From positions 199,246,110-199,310,109 of the forward strand of contig JASEVX010000001.1 in the NCBI GenBank assembly GCA_031761405.1: DNA of 64,000 nucleotides, given 5' to 3'. This DNA is from Serripes groenlandicus (lineage: Eukaryota; Mollusca; Bivalvia; Cardiida; Cardiidae). Below are positions 12,640-24,554 of this stretch, piece by piece. The notes below the pieces were generated by a model that was not told where the DNA came from, made no database searches, and saw nothing but the letters and a program-made list of their open reading frames with translations. A program made the translations under genes and the position numbers. Within the stretch, counting starts at the first letter, position 1; the number at the start of each line of letters is the position of its first letter.

Positions 12640-14284
12640 TCGACTGAAACATCGATTTCAAGACAAATTCTGCCAGCTCAGGTTATTTAAATATATATCG
12701 CCGTGATTTCAATGGAGTACTGTTCATCGATGTCAAGATAAATACTGGTAGCTCTGTTTATTTACCTAGATATCGCCGTGATATCTATTGAGTACTGTAC
12801 ATCGATGTCGAGATAAGTACTGGTAACTCTGGTTATTGACCTAGATATCGCCGTGATATCTATTGAGTACTGTACATCGATGTCGAGATAAGTACTGGTA
12901 GCTCTGGTTATTTACCTTGATATCGCCGTGATATCTATTGAGTACTTTTCATTGATGTCAAGATAAATACTGGTAACTCTGGTTATAAACCTAGATATCG
13001 ACGTAATATCTATTGAGTACTGTTCATCTATGTCAAGATTTCTGGTTATAAACCTAAATATCGACGTGATATCTATTGAGTACTGTTCATCGATGTCAAT
13101 ATAAATACTGGTAGCTCTGCTTATTTACCTATATATCGCCGTGAAATCTATTGAGTACTGTACATCGATGTCAAGATAAATACTGGTAACTCTGGTTATA
13201 AACCTAGATATCGCCGTAATATCTATTGAGTACTGTTCATCTATATCAAGATTTCTGGTTATAAACCTAAATATCGACGTGATATCTAATGAATAGTGTT
13301 CATCGATGTCAATATAAATACTGGTAGCTCTGCTTATTTACCTATATATCGCCGTGAAATCTATTGAGTACTGTACATCGATGTCAAGATAAATACTGGT
13401 AACTCTGCTTATTTACTTATATATCGCCGTGAACTCTATTGAGTACTGTACATCGATGTCAAGATAAATACTGGTAACTCTGCTTATTTACTTATATATC
13501 GCCGTGAAATATATTGAGTACTGTACATCGATGTCAAGATAAATACTGGTAGCTCTGCTTATTTACCTATATATCGCCGTGAACTCTATTGAGTACTGTA
13601 CATCGATGTCAAGATAAATACTGGTAACTCTGCTTATTTACTTATATATCGCCGTGATATCTATTGAGTACTGTACATCGATGTCAAGATAAATACTGGT
13701 AACTCTGGTTATATATACACCTATATATCGCCGTGAAATCTATTAAGAAATGTACATCGATGTCGAGCTAAATACTGGTAGCTCTGGTTATTTACCTAGA
13801 TATCGCCGTGATATCTATTGAGTACTGTACATCGATGTCAAGATAAATACTGGTAGCTCTGGTTATTTACCTAGATATCGCCGTGATATCTATTGAGTAC
13901 TGTACATCGATGTCGAGCTAAATACTGGTAACTCTGGTTATTTACCTAGATATCGCCGTGCTATTAATGGAGTTCTGTTTACCGATGTGAAGATAAATAC
14001 CTATATATAACCAGAGCTACCAGTATTTATCTTCACATCGATGAACAATACTCAATAGATATTACGACGATATTTAGGTTTATATACTGGTAGCTCTGGT
14101 TATATACCTATATATATCGCCGTAATATATATTGAGTCCTGTTTATCGATGTCTAGATAAATACTGTTTACTCTGGTTATATACCTATATATATCGCCGT
14201 AATATCTATTGAGTACTGTTTATCGATGTCTAGATAAATACTGTTTACTCTGGTTATATACCTATATATATCGCCGTGATATCT
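12640..14284. repeat. 75-bp satellite, left block (~22 units)
   Basis: The unit contains CATCGATGTCAAGATAAATA, CTGGTAGCTCTGGTTATTTA, CCTAGATATCGCCGTGATAT and CTATTGAGTACTGT. TATTGAGTAC recurs every 75 bp (for example 12786 and 12861), with some units shortened. One unit near 13995-14080 lies inverted, forming a local palindrome. The block is interrupted at 14284 by a long-inverted-repeat element and resumes at 18085. The same unit occurs once at 24288-24362 and, diverged, in the SINE at 24555-24800. Confidence 0.9.
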
Positions 14285-14741
14285 ATTCACTGTGGAGGAG
14301 CAAGAATTGTGACGTCACCACAAATGTGTACGACCACGGCGATCTTGACACAACAAAAGGTATGTTTTTGATATTTTCTTTATTCAGTTGAATCAAATTA
14401 AAACAAGACATAGCCCATGGCACGCCACTTGATTTCCGCTTTCATATGGTATACTGTCTGTCATTCTTGGTGTCGTAGTTTTTGAGAACATTCAAAAATA
14501 AATTTGTAATCGGCGATGGAGACGACCACACATTTTGTATATCTTGCATAAACAATCATAAATCGGCTAGTTTCAACTGGTTCTTTACAAAAACATATAT
14601 AAACATCAAATATATACCATTTAGAATACCTTTTCAAGGCGAAATGATGTTTTTGAAAGAAATCGTAAAATATCAAACTATGCAAACGACAGCATATGAG
14701 AATTTTAGGCGAACGACCACACCTTTTTATTCAATTTAGCA

Positions 14742-15806
14742 AACTGTAAGTCAAAAAGAAGTTCTTGCAAAGAAGTTGATTCCTCAAATCCCAGTAGGTC
14801 CACATCTCCCAAAGATCGAGTTAGGCCGTCAAATGTCAGATAAGCAGATTACTGCTGCATATTAGCATCTATATATAGCATTATGTCACCATAACACCCT
14901 GATTTTCTATCAGTGACTTCAGTGTAAGGCATACATTGTCGCGATACTGATGTATAACAAAACTAATATGCGATGAAACGGGATCATAAAACAATTTGAA
15001 CAACGTGTAAACATGTGTGGTTTACCGTAAACAAATTCATATTGTTTTTCAGTTATAAAACAAGATGCAATTTAATCACATGTGTTGAGACCTCATCACG
15101 AGTTTACTTGTTGTTCAAATTGTTTAATTTGATATTTTGATAACTGAGAGTAAGGTAAAATTTTGTCAATTAATATGGCAGCGTGTTTAAAGCGACTGAA
15201 CTCCATTTACCCAACTGTCGAAAAAAATAAATCCAATTTTAAGAAAATATTTACTTTTGTATTTGGGGCATTAAAATATGATAACTGACATATTACATAA
15301 CCCTATAATCGGTGAGATTTTCTTGTTTTCGATACTTTTTCCATCGCAAATTCTACCCTGTCAGTAACGGGGTAAGTATTTTTAAATAAGGAACCCCTTC
15401 ATCGCGACAATTGAAATCGACTCAAGTTCACTTTATTGATTAACAACGATACATTTTATACCCTAGTTTTACTTGGATAACATAAAGAATAACATTTAGG
15501 GCGAATTCGAGTCTTTTTTTTTTTTTTTTCTCGTGCCATCTGGATTTCAGTCGCTTTAAAGCTTGCGGTTCTAAAATTTGCAACGCCAATATATTTTACA
15601 TACAAAATTACAGAAAATCTGGGAAAACTGTACAGAACAAAATCTAGTTCATTGAGTTTTAGTTACCAGAATTCTATAAATAGATTTTTTATATGGAGAC
15701 AAAAAGCAAAATCTGTACAGAATTTCTTGAAATTTTTAAATTAGGCAGAACAAATTCTGGACAGAAAGAAATCTAGGCAGAAATAATCTGTAAGGGAAGA
15801 ATTACT
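14742..15806. other. interior of the long-inverted-repeat element, no gene
   Basis: AT-rich sequence with a run of about 18 T at 15514-15531 and several short A/T runs. Nothing coding is recognisable. Confidence 0.5.
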
Positions 15807-17032
15807 AACAAGAGGCCCAAGAAGGCCAGTATCGCTCCACGGCCATAAGGCAAAAATACAATCTCCAAACAGCCTTGCCCCAAGGTGGCTATTATTTTTA
15901 CCAACCACCATGGTTGAAAGGAATCTTGTAGAGTGTCACCCAAGGAATGTTTCTGCAAAATTATTTGAAAATCGGCCTGACACTTTCGGAGGAGAGGATA
16001 TTTTAAGTAATCACTATAACCATATAAGATAAAATAGCCCCACCCACTAGCAGCCATATTTTTCAACCAATCAACATGGCTTGAAGGAATCTGATAGAGG
16101 GTAAGCCTAGGAACATTTCTACAAAATTATTTGAATATCAGCCAAACACTTTCGGAGGAGAAGATTTTTTAAGTTTTCACTATGGTCATATAAGGCAAAA
16201 TAGCCCCGCCCTCTGGCGGCCATGTTTTTCAACCAATCAACATGGCTTGAAAGAATCTGATAGATGGTCACCCAATGAACATTTCTACAAAATTATTTGA
16301 AAATCGGCTGAACACTTTCGGAGAAGAAGATTTTTTAAGTTTTCACTTTAGCTATATAAGGCAAAATAGCCCCGCCCCCTGGCGGCCATGTTTTTCAACC
16401 AATCAACATTTCTTGAAGGAATCTTATAAAGGGTCTTACAAGACATTTCTACAAAATTATTTTTAAATCGGTCTGATACTTTTGGAGGAGAAGAGTTTTT
16501 AAGTTTTCTCTTTAGCCATATAGGCAAAATAGCCCCGCCCTGAGACGGCCATGTTTTTTTACAAATCAACATGGCTTGAAGGAATCTGATAGAGGGTCAC
16601 CCATGGAACATTTCTACAAAATTATTTGAAAATCTGCTGAACACTTTTGGAGAAGAAGATTTTTTAAGTTTTCACTATAGCTATATAAGGCAAAATAGCC
16701 CCGCTCCTTGGCGGCCATGTTTTTCGCCCAATTAACATTTTTTGAAGGAATCTAATAAAGGGTGACCCAAGGAACATTTTTACAAAATTATTTGAAAATC
16801 GGCCTGACACTTTCGGAGAAGAAGATTTTTTAAGTTTTCACTATTGTTTTCTTGGATGGATAAACAAAATTGAAGGAATTTAAGAGAGGTCATTGAGAGG
16901 ATGCTTCCTATGAAGTTTCAACCAAATTGGCCAAGTGGTTAGGGAGAAGAAGTGGTTTAAAGGAAAAAGTTAACGCACGCACAGTTCGCCATGACATGAG
17001 CTCGACTGACTTTCAGCCAGTGGAGCTAAAAA
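15807..17032 (+). mobile_element. pearl-like element with ~165-bp tandem core (type I)
   Basis: Starts AACAAGAGGCCCAAGAAGGC and ends CAGTGGAGCTAAAAA, the conserved ends of this family. The core is about six tandem units of 164-166 bp (anchor TTTCAACCAATCAACATGGC at 16061, 16227, 16393 and so on). The unit contains GCCATATAAGGCAAAATAGC, CCCGCCCCCTGGCGGCCATG and GAACATTTCTACAAAATTAT. No coding capacity. By architecture this fits the bivalve pearl elements, non-autonomous elements with a variable number of ~160-bp core repeats; mobilisation by a Helitron-type protein is an inference. It is nested in the long-inverted-repeat element. Confidence 0.75.
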
Positions 17033-17059
17033 TATGTAGTAATGTTCCGTTTCCCACTT

Positions 17060-17170
17060 AAAGAGACATGTGCAGCAGAAAACCTGTGATAACATAGTTG
17101 AAAAAGGAGGGATTGTTTGAAACAAGCAATTTCTCCGTTTGCAACAATGTTTTTCAAGATATTCAAGCTA
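17060..17170. mobile_element. hairpin MITE family copy
   Basis: ACATGTGCAGCAGAAAACC (left terminal repeat) is followed by AAAAAGGAGGGATTGTTTGA, AACAAGCAATTTCTCCGTTT and GCAACAATGTTTTTCAAG. The arrangement is the same as in the copies at 11519 and 47722. Confidence 0.6.
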
Positions 17171-17636
17171 TAGTTTTATTTATAATGATATTCTATGTAA
17201 ATTATTGACTGGATGTTTTCAATGCTGCTTGCTGCAGTTTTCCTGTATGTGGAAAAGGGTTAACATGGGAAATACACATAAATGATGTTTTTTTCATGTT
17301 CATAAATAATACACACAGAGGGAAACAAATATGTTAAGATGCAATATGGTAAAATCCCCATGCTCTGTATTAATACAGACTCTGTACATAATTGGCTCAG
17401 AGTTTTCGTACAGGAATTGGAACATCATAATTTTAGGTTTCTTTACGCATGTAAGATCATTATTACAAATACTATTTTTTGCCCAGTAGTGCTTTCTAAG
17501 AGCAAATAATCAGTGTAATTTGAAACAAACCTTTGTATATTCATGTGTGACCGGCTTTTCTTAGCATGAATAGCTCATATATACCGGGATGTGCTGCTCC
17601 ATGTTGTCGTCGCCAAAATACTCGGACCCCCTTCAA
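17171..17636. other. no recognisable feature
   Basis: AT-rich sequence between the hairpin MITE and the right arm of the long-inverted-repeat element. Confidence 0.4.
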
Positions 17637-18084
17637 ATTTAATTAAAAAAGTGTGGTCGTTCGCCTAAAGTTCTAGAGTGTGGTCGTACGCATAATTAGA
17701 TATTTTGATATTGCCTTCAAAAACATCACTACGCATTGCAAAGGTACTCTAAATGGTATATATTTGCTTTAATATGTGTTTTCGTAAAGAACCAGGTGAA
17801 ATTAGCTGTTTATCATTATTTTTGCAAGATTTTCAAAATGTGTGGTCGTCTGCATCGCCGATTGAAAATTTGTTTTTGAATGTTCTCAAAAACTACGACA
17901 CCAAGAATGACAGACAGTATACCATATGAAAGCGGAAATAATGTGGCGTACCGTGGGCTAGGTCTCGTTTTAATTCGATTCAAGTTAATAAAGAAAATAT
18001 CAAAAACATACGTTTTGTTGTCTCAATTTCTCCGTAGTCGTTCGCATTTGTGGTCACGTGATTTTGTTTGCTCCCTCACATTCA

Positions 18085-18475
18085 GTACTGTTTATCGATG
18101 TCGAGATAAATACTGGTACCTCTGGTTATATACCTATATATATCGCCGTAATATCTATTGAGTACTGTTTATCGATGTCGAAATAAGTACTGGTAACTCT
18201 GGTTATATACCAAGATATCGCCGTGATTTCAATGTGGTTCTTTTTACCGATGTCAAGATAAGTACTAGTAACCCTGGATATATACATATATATATCGCCG
18301 CGATATCTATTGAGTACTGTTCATCGATGTCAAGATAAGTACTGGTAACTCTGGGTATGTACCTTGATATCGCCTTGATATCTATTGTACTGTACATCGA
18401 TGTCGAGATAAGTACTGGTAACTCTGGGTATGTACCTTGATATAGCCGTCATATCAATGGAGAACTGTTGAAAGT
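18085..18475. repeat. 75-bp satellite, right block (~5 units)
   Basis: Continues the left block after the inserted element (GTACTGTTTATCGATGTCGA onward). It ends in GAACTGTTGAAAGTGGCGT, a tail shared with the SINE at 24555-24800, which shows how the satellite and SINE 3' end relate. Confidence 0.85.
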
Positions 18476-19069
18476 GGCGTACAACACTATATAAACAAGT
18501 TAACATCAATTGATGATGAAAGTGGTTGGAGGAATTAAGCGTTTTAAGGATTAAGTAGTCTGTTATATATACATATATATACTGGACAATTCTAAGGGTT
18601 GTGTTTTGTATTGATAAACGACGATCGAAAAGCCACTTATCTACGCTAATCACTGGTCACGAGGATTGGATCCACAAACAAATAGATCCACAAAAAAATA
18701 GTAACCAGACTTAATTAAAGCGCTGAAGGCACTCAATTTGTTTGGGTACATAAAACTGTTCAAACATTTGCCTTTGCATAGATGTGTGATTTATAAAATA
18801 TGCATTGTTTATAAATATTACAACTTCGGGTAAAAGAATAAATGACGCATCCGTTAAAATTAAATGCCATTTTAGTTGTCTATAAAAATAAATCATGAGA
18901 CATACATGTGAATATTATATTTAATGTCCAAGTTTCAAAAGACATGTAAAACAAATGGATAACCATTATGGCCCCGACTCACTCATCTAAGTATTTACCA
19001 ATTTTTGTTACAAAAAAAATCACCATTGACCAAGGGTTTTCTAAAATCCTACTCAAAAGCTTCCTGCTT
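18476..19069. other. AT-rich stretch, no gene
   Basis: Begins with the SINE-type tail (ACAACACTATATAAACAAG, about 18480-18515). The rest is unique AT-rich DNA. Confidence 0.45.
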
Positions 19070-19842
19070 AACAAGAGATTTTTCAAGTTTTCACTATAGC
19101 CATATAAGGCCAAATAGCCCTGCCCCCAGGCGGCCATGTTTTTCGACCAATCAACATGGCTTGGAGGAATCTGATAGATGGTCTCCCAATGAACATTTCT
19201 ACAAAAAGAATTGAAAATTGGCCAAACACTTTCGGAGGAGAAGATTTTTCAAGTTTTTACTATAGCCATATTAGGCAAAAAAGGACCGCTGGCGGCCATA
19301 TTTTTCGACCAATCAACTTGGCTGGAATGAATCTGATAGAGGGTCACCCTAGGAACATTTCTACAAAATTATTTGAAAATCGGCCTGATACTTTTGGAGG
19401 ATTTTTTTTTGAGTTTACACTATAGCCATATAAGGCAAAAAAGCCCCGCTCCCTGGCGGCCAAGGAACACTGTAGCAACGTTAAATGTCGCACCAACGCT
19501 AAATGTCACACTTGACGTTTTATGTCACAAGGCTGACGCTAAATGTCGCAACCAACGCTAAATGTCGCAAAACCTTCTGACGTTATATGTCGCATCTGTA
19601 ACGCCAAATGTCGCAAAACAAGGTACTGCCGCTATATGTCGCAACATCAACGCTAAATGTCTCACTCCTTTATAAGCACTCTTTTGTAGTATTACTGTTT
19701 CACAATGTACAAATTACAATGTTTCATCTCACTCTGTCCCTTCTTTTTTTAGTTATAGCTCCCGAAGTAGTCATTTTTTTGCGACATTTAGCGTCAGCCT
19801 TGCGACATATAACGTCAAGTACGACATATATACAAGATATAT

Positions 19843-20064
19843 ATGCACTCTCGTACTATCGATATGGATTCGCACACTTACGATAAGGACTCTCACACAA
19901 GCGATATGCACTCTTGTACTAACGATATGGATTCGCTTACTAACGATATTGATTCATACACTTACGATATAGACTCTCACAAAAGCTGTATGCACTCTCG
20001 TACTAACGATAATGACTCGCACACTAACGATATGGACTCTAGTAATAGTGGTTCATCAGAATAA
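19843..20064 (+). repeat. 21-bp subrepeat with ATG-initiated heptad frame, left arm
   Basis: Ten tandem 21-bp units give an open frame of 73 codons with heptads such as MDSHTYD, KDSHTSD and MHSCTND, closing at GSSE then stop. An equivalent frame of 81 codons runs on the minus strand of the other arm (20950-21195), ending GSLE. An intact frame is expected by chance when the unit length is a multiple of three, so I do not call a gene. Confidence 0.6.
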
Positions 20065-20191
20065 CAGATTGCGCTTTGTGTTTATACATTCCTTGCGGGC
20101 CAATGACTGGCTCTTTCTGCGGATAGCCACATTTTGTGGCTGGTATACAATAGATGGAATATGGTATAAACGTCCAAGACATTTTTTTGGT

Positions 20192-20339
20192 AAACACATG
20201 TACACGGACATACACTGTGACATAACGTTAAAACATGTACAATTTTCTTAAGTTTTTAAAACTGTAAAATTAAAGAAAATTGTACATGTTATAACGTAAT
20301 GTAACAGTGTATGTCCGTGACTCCGTGTACATGTGTTTT
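20192..20339. mobile_element. palindromic MITE nested at the axis of the foldback element
   Basis: AAACACATGTACACGG at the left and CCGTGTACATGTGTTT at the right are exact inverted ends. Inside, ACATACACTGT and ACAGTGTATGT and then AACATGTACAATTTTCTT and its complement continue the pairing. Arms are about 60 bp, separated by a ~24-base AT-rich loop. Confidence 0.75.
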
Positions 20340-21491
20340 CAAAATGTTAATGCGTTCTATGGATAGCCACATATTGTAACTGGTATACAATTGTCTCTCT
20401 TGTCACAAACTGTATAAGCTAATACTGGAATAAAAACTGACACGGAATAAGTAACATGCTTTTTGTTGCCATTCCTTAACCTACTTATAAAAAAGTTTAT
20501 AAATGTAGCGCTTTAACATCCCGTAACTGATACCTTGAACGTTTATACCATATTCCATCTATTGTATACTAGCCACCAAATGTGGCTATCCGCAGATAGA
20601 GTAGAGCCAGGCATTGGCCCGCGAGGAATGTGTTAACACATCACGGATTGCCTGCACTAACCAACAGCCAGGTCCTGCTATTCATATAATTCTTCTAACA
20701 CTAAAAGGCGACACAGATACATGTATATCACAGAACCGGCAAGGGTTGAGATACAACCGAGGCGGTTGTGTCTTGCTCACAATGTCTTTGAACAATCTAT
20801 TCACCCGTTGAAGGGAGTATCGCGACGAAGGATTTTGTTTCGAACCAAGGTTAACAATAATATACCAAATCAACTGTGGTAGTTCTACATGGTGCTTTTG
20901 ATGAACGTGTTTCGGTTTCCGTTTTAAATGTATCATTTCTCACAATCTGTTATTCTAATGAACCACTATTACTAGAGTCCATATCGTTAGTGTGCGAGTC
21001 ATTATCGTTAGAACGAGAGTGCATATAGTTTTTGTGAGAGTCCATATCGTTAGTGTATAAATCAATATCGTAAGAGAGCGAATCCATATCAGTAGTACAA
21101 GAGTGCATATCGCTTGTGTGAGAGTCCTTATCGTAAGAGTGCGAATCCATATCGATAGTACGAGAGTGCATATATATTGTGACTATATGTCGCACTTGAC
21201 GTTATATGTCGCAAGGCTGACGCTAATTGTCGCAAAAAATGACTACCTCAGGAGCCATAACTAAAAAAAGAAGGGACAGAGTCAGATGAAACATTGTAAT
21301 ATGTACATTGTGAAACAGTAATACTACAAAAGAGTGCTTATAAAAGAGTGCGACATTTAGCGTTGATGTTGCGACATATAGCGGCAGTACAATCTTTTGC
21401 GACATTTGGCGTTACAGATGCGACATATAACGTTAGAAGATTTTGCGACATTTAGCGTTGGTTATTTACTTCGTGCTCAGGTGAGCTAAAA

Positions 21492-23613
21492 AAGAAACAT
21501 CTATATAAATGAAAGAGTAATTGAAATCATGCATTATAAAAGGATTAAATGCTCCAGAGAAAACCAATACCTGTGCCGTCCGAATTTTACTCTACAGTAT
21601 ACACCTAAGCTGGCCGCTGTTTCCTTTAAAGGGTGTTTAAGCTTGCCAAATCAATTAAGGATGCGTGACCATACACTGTTAATTACCATTGTGTACGAGT
21701 GTCATTCCAAACAAATTATAAATGTAACCCCTTTTCCCAATAAACCTATCATATACATGTATGTATTTGTAACTTGCCGGGATGTGTCGATACCGTCATG
21801 GTCCAATGTGATACACAAATTGGTTTCACAAATCTTGTGTTAATGCACCTGTGGATATTTCGACAACAGATGCGGACTTTAATTGTAACTTTTGTTAATT
21901 ATTTGGCTATTATAATGATAAGATATGTGATTAAATTGGCAACATTTAAGTTTTTTACTTATAACAGCCTTCAAATACAAATTTGGTTTATACGACGGTA
22001 AAGAAAGGTTATTGGAATTAAGAAATTGTTTAAATAAGCAAATTTTCCTTTTCCCACAATGTTTTCAATATATGTTACTTTTTACTGTTTACACAGCAAG
22101 AAAAAAACATTTAACTTATTTGTTATAGATTAGTATTATAGTTGTATATATATATAATTACTAGAAATAAATTAAGATTTAAAGTGTTGTATATATATAT
22201 ATACTTATTGTTTATTTGTTATTTAAATTGTTCTGCCCCTTCCAAGTACCCTACAGAATAGAATGTTGCATGGATCATTTGCCTCTTAGTATGGCACATG
22301 GAAAACTGTTGAAAGTTACAAAGTAGAAAATGAAGAGGCCCAACAATAACTAGAACTCATGACCCTTCAATCGAGTGTAAAGGAGAGGATATAATTGAAG
22401 CAAAACCTATGGCTAGTTACTAGCAACCTATTCTATTCTTGCAATGTTTTCAAATTTCGTCCGCTGCAGATGCGTCAAAAGACATTTACTTGTCGGAAAA
22501 TCAATCCATCAATTCTCTTTATTGATATCTATAGATATGATATAAAGAGGAAAGTCGTTAAAACACTTTACAAAGAGATTCCATTTCAGCATGATCTCGA
22601 TTTTTGGTTTATTCTATATCACTGATAAAAGCAATCAAACACATTATATATTTACAAAGAAAACCCCGGATATGATCATATGTAACAAATTATACACAGT
22701 TGCCCATCTTTAATTAAACATTTTTTACAACAAATCATAGCGTCCGCAGATTTGCTCTATATTCTATTGCGTCGGCATTTTCCCTCTATATTGCATTTGT
22801 CCGCATTTTCCCTCTATAATGTATTTGTCCGCAGATCGCGTCCGCACTTTAGACCCTCCCCCCCATACCGTTGTATTTATAAATAGAATTCGACAATCAC
22901 GATTTCTCTGCAAATGTGTTACTCTCATTTTAAATGCATTTTATGACGCACATATTTGTTTTTTTAATTCTTTATACTATATTTATATGGCCGACAAGGC
23001 ACAAAGAAAATATTTTCAATTCTGTTTTTATCTACATTTTCAATGCGTGATTGAAAATTCAAATACCGTATCTGGAGCTTAAATCGGAAATAGTTCTCCC
23101 TGTAGCAGTTCACTCATTGAGATTTATAAATCTCTCCGCATTCATGTTTTAAAATACAATGTTTCATTTGATTTCGTAATTCTCTTTGAATATAAGAACC
23201 ACATAAGAAAACAAAGACGATATAAATATATCATTATTTCAAAAATCGTGATACATTTGAAAAGTAAGAGCAAGTATTGAGTACTACTTTCACGCGTATG
23301 AAATTCATGGACTTTTACATAAGACGAACGGCTTCAGAATTGCAGCTACTAAATTTGTTTGTTCCAAACAAATAAAAATCACAACTCAAACGGTGACATT
23401 TGACATGTCGGTCACGAGTCTGTAAATTAGTTTCTAGTGCATCTCTGCTTATAAATGTATACGTAATTGCAGTATAACTTTCCTATGACATCTACGATAG
23501 ACACCTTAATATGAAACTTATGAGTTATTTTATTTCATAAGTGCATTTTGTGTATTCATGATCACGTAAAGTGTGTAAACGTTCGAAAATGTTAATATGA
23601 TTTATTCTCGGCT
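21492..23613. other. AT-rich stretch with decayed repeats, no gene
   Basis: Contains a hairpin-family core at about 21995-22075, a family end GTCCGCTGCAGATGCGTC at 22457-22475, TATATA-rich runs near 22150-22205, and a small tandem of CGCATTTTCCCTCTATATTG units at 22740-22850. An ATG-initiated frame of 104 codons at 21529-21843 is not recognisable and has no splice or codon support. Confidence 0.5.
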
Positions 23614-24287
23614 TTCACTGCCAGTGACAAGTAGTGTGTCTCACAGTGATATCATAATTGTCTGTAACTGCCAGTAACATTAGTATTACGCACTATGATA
23701 TCATACGCGTCTCGTCAGTCACTGCAAGTGACAAGTAGTGTTTCTCACTATGATATTATACGCGTCTGTCACTGACAGTTACTAGTAGTGTTTCTCACTA
23801 TGATATTATACGCGTCTGTCACTGCGAGTGACAAGTAGTGTTAATCACTGTGATATCATACGCGTCGGCCACTGCCTGTGACAAGAAGTGTTACTCAAGT
23901 GATAACATATTCGGCTGTCACTGCAAGTGACAAGTAGTGTTACTCACTGTGATAACATATTCGGCTGTCACTGCAAGTGACAAGTAGTGTTACTCACTGT
24001 GATAGTATACGCGTCTGTTACTGCCAGTGACAAGTAGTGTACTCGTCTGTCACTGACAGTGACAAGAAGTGTTACTCACTGTGATAACATACTCGTCTGT
24101 CACTGCGAGTGACAAGTAGTGTACGCGTCTGTTACCGCCTGTGGTAAGTAGTGTTAATCACTGTGATCACATTCTCGTCGGTCAGTTTTAGAAAAAAGAA
24201 ATGGTCATTCATAATTTACACCAATATCATCACAAAGAGTAAAACTAATTGTTACTGGCAGTTACGGACAATTATGATATCACAGTG
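23614..24287. mobile_element. 50-bp tandem array bounded by 37-bp inverted ends
   Basis: About eleven units of 50 bp contain CTGTCACTGCAAGTGACAAG, TAGTGTTACTCACTGTGATA and ACATACGCGT. CGCGTCTGTC recurs at 23761, 23811 and 23861. Each unit holds the small palindrome TCACTG-N-CAGTGA. At 23642-23678 and, inverted, at 24251-24287 lies a 37-bp sequence (ATATCATAATTGTCTGTAAC in part) differing at two positions. This suggests a non-autonomous element whose interior is the array. Confidence 0.7.
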
Positions 24288-24362
24288 TCCATTGGTGTCA
24301 AGATAAATACTGGTAGCTCTGGTTATATACCTAGATATCGCCGTGATGTCTATGGAGAACTG
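24288..24362. repeat. single 75-bp satellite unit
   Basis: GTGTCAAGATAAATACTGGT, AGCTCTGGTTATATACCTAG and ATATCGCCGTGATG match the 75-bp satellite of 12640-18475. It is directly joined to the 50-bp array and followed by GAACTGTTGAAA, as at 18465. Confidence 0.8.
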
Positions 24363-24469
24363 TTGAAAATTCAGAAATATAATAAGTGCATGTATATGTC
24401 ATATGCAATATGTATGCGACTTATATGTTTACATTATATGTAAGCAGAAAGTGAAGGCTCTTGTGAGGG

Positions 24470-24545
24470 TCTCTCACTGGCGTCTTGACTGTACGCAGAT
24501 ATAATATGACACTCAATGGCGTCTTGACTATACGCATATATCACA
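24470..24545. repeat. short two-copy tandem
   Basis: CTGGCGTCTTGACTGTACGC and ATGGCGTCTTGACTATACGC lie about 40 bp apart, directly upstream of the SINE. Confidence 0.6.
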
Positions 24546-24554
24546 AGAAACTCT

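Larger units (their letters stand above)
14285..18084. mobile_element. long-inverted-repeat element inserted in the 75-bp satellite
   Basis: Inverted arms of about 450 bp (14290-14741 and about 17637-18079) bound the element. Both arms carry the motifs CGACCACAC, GGTATACTGTCTGTCATTCT and GTTTTTGAGAACATTC, in opposite orientation. ATTCA at 14285-14289 and at 18080-18084 flanks it, and removing the element with one ATTCA restores a normal satellite unit (ATCTATTCAGTACTG against ATCTATTGAGTACTG). The interior carries no transposase; it holds a pearl-like element and a hairpin MITE. The superfamily is not identifiable from the ends; a non-autonomous DNA transposon with a 5-bp target duplication is the best reading. 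Confidence 0.75.
19473..21464. mobile_element. foldback-type element: ~2.0-kb imperfect palindrome
   Basis: The left arm (19473-20071) and right arm (20942-21464) are inverted copies. Outer arms consist of ~22-bp subrepeats with alternating ACGCTAAATGTCGCA and ACGTTATATGTCGCA. A non-repetitive spacer follows (GTAGTATTACTGTTTCACAA), then 21-bp subrepeats of the type ATGGATTCGCACACTTACGA. The symmetry continues inward: 20090-20180 pairs with 20542-20635. The left arm has about 75 extra bp of outer subrepeats, and the right side has about 300 bp with no partner. There is no transposase, so it is non-autonomous. Long arms made of short tandem repeats match foldback elements; Mutator-like ends are another possibility. 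Confidence 0.85.
19070..21491 (+). mobile_element. pearl-like element split by a foldback element
   Basis: The left part (19070-19472) starts with a truncated AACAAGAG end and holds about two and a half type I core units with CCATATAAGGC and CTGGCGGCCA. The right part is only the conserved end CTTCGTGCTCAGGTGAGCTA (about 21468-21491). The two parts are separated by the 2-kb palindrome 19473-21464, which is therefore younger. Confidence 0.7.

Noticed and set aside
21529..21843. ATG-initiated frame of 104 codons
   Set aside because: No recognisable domain and AT-rich context between repeats; not called.
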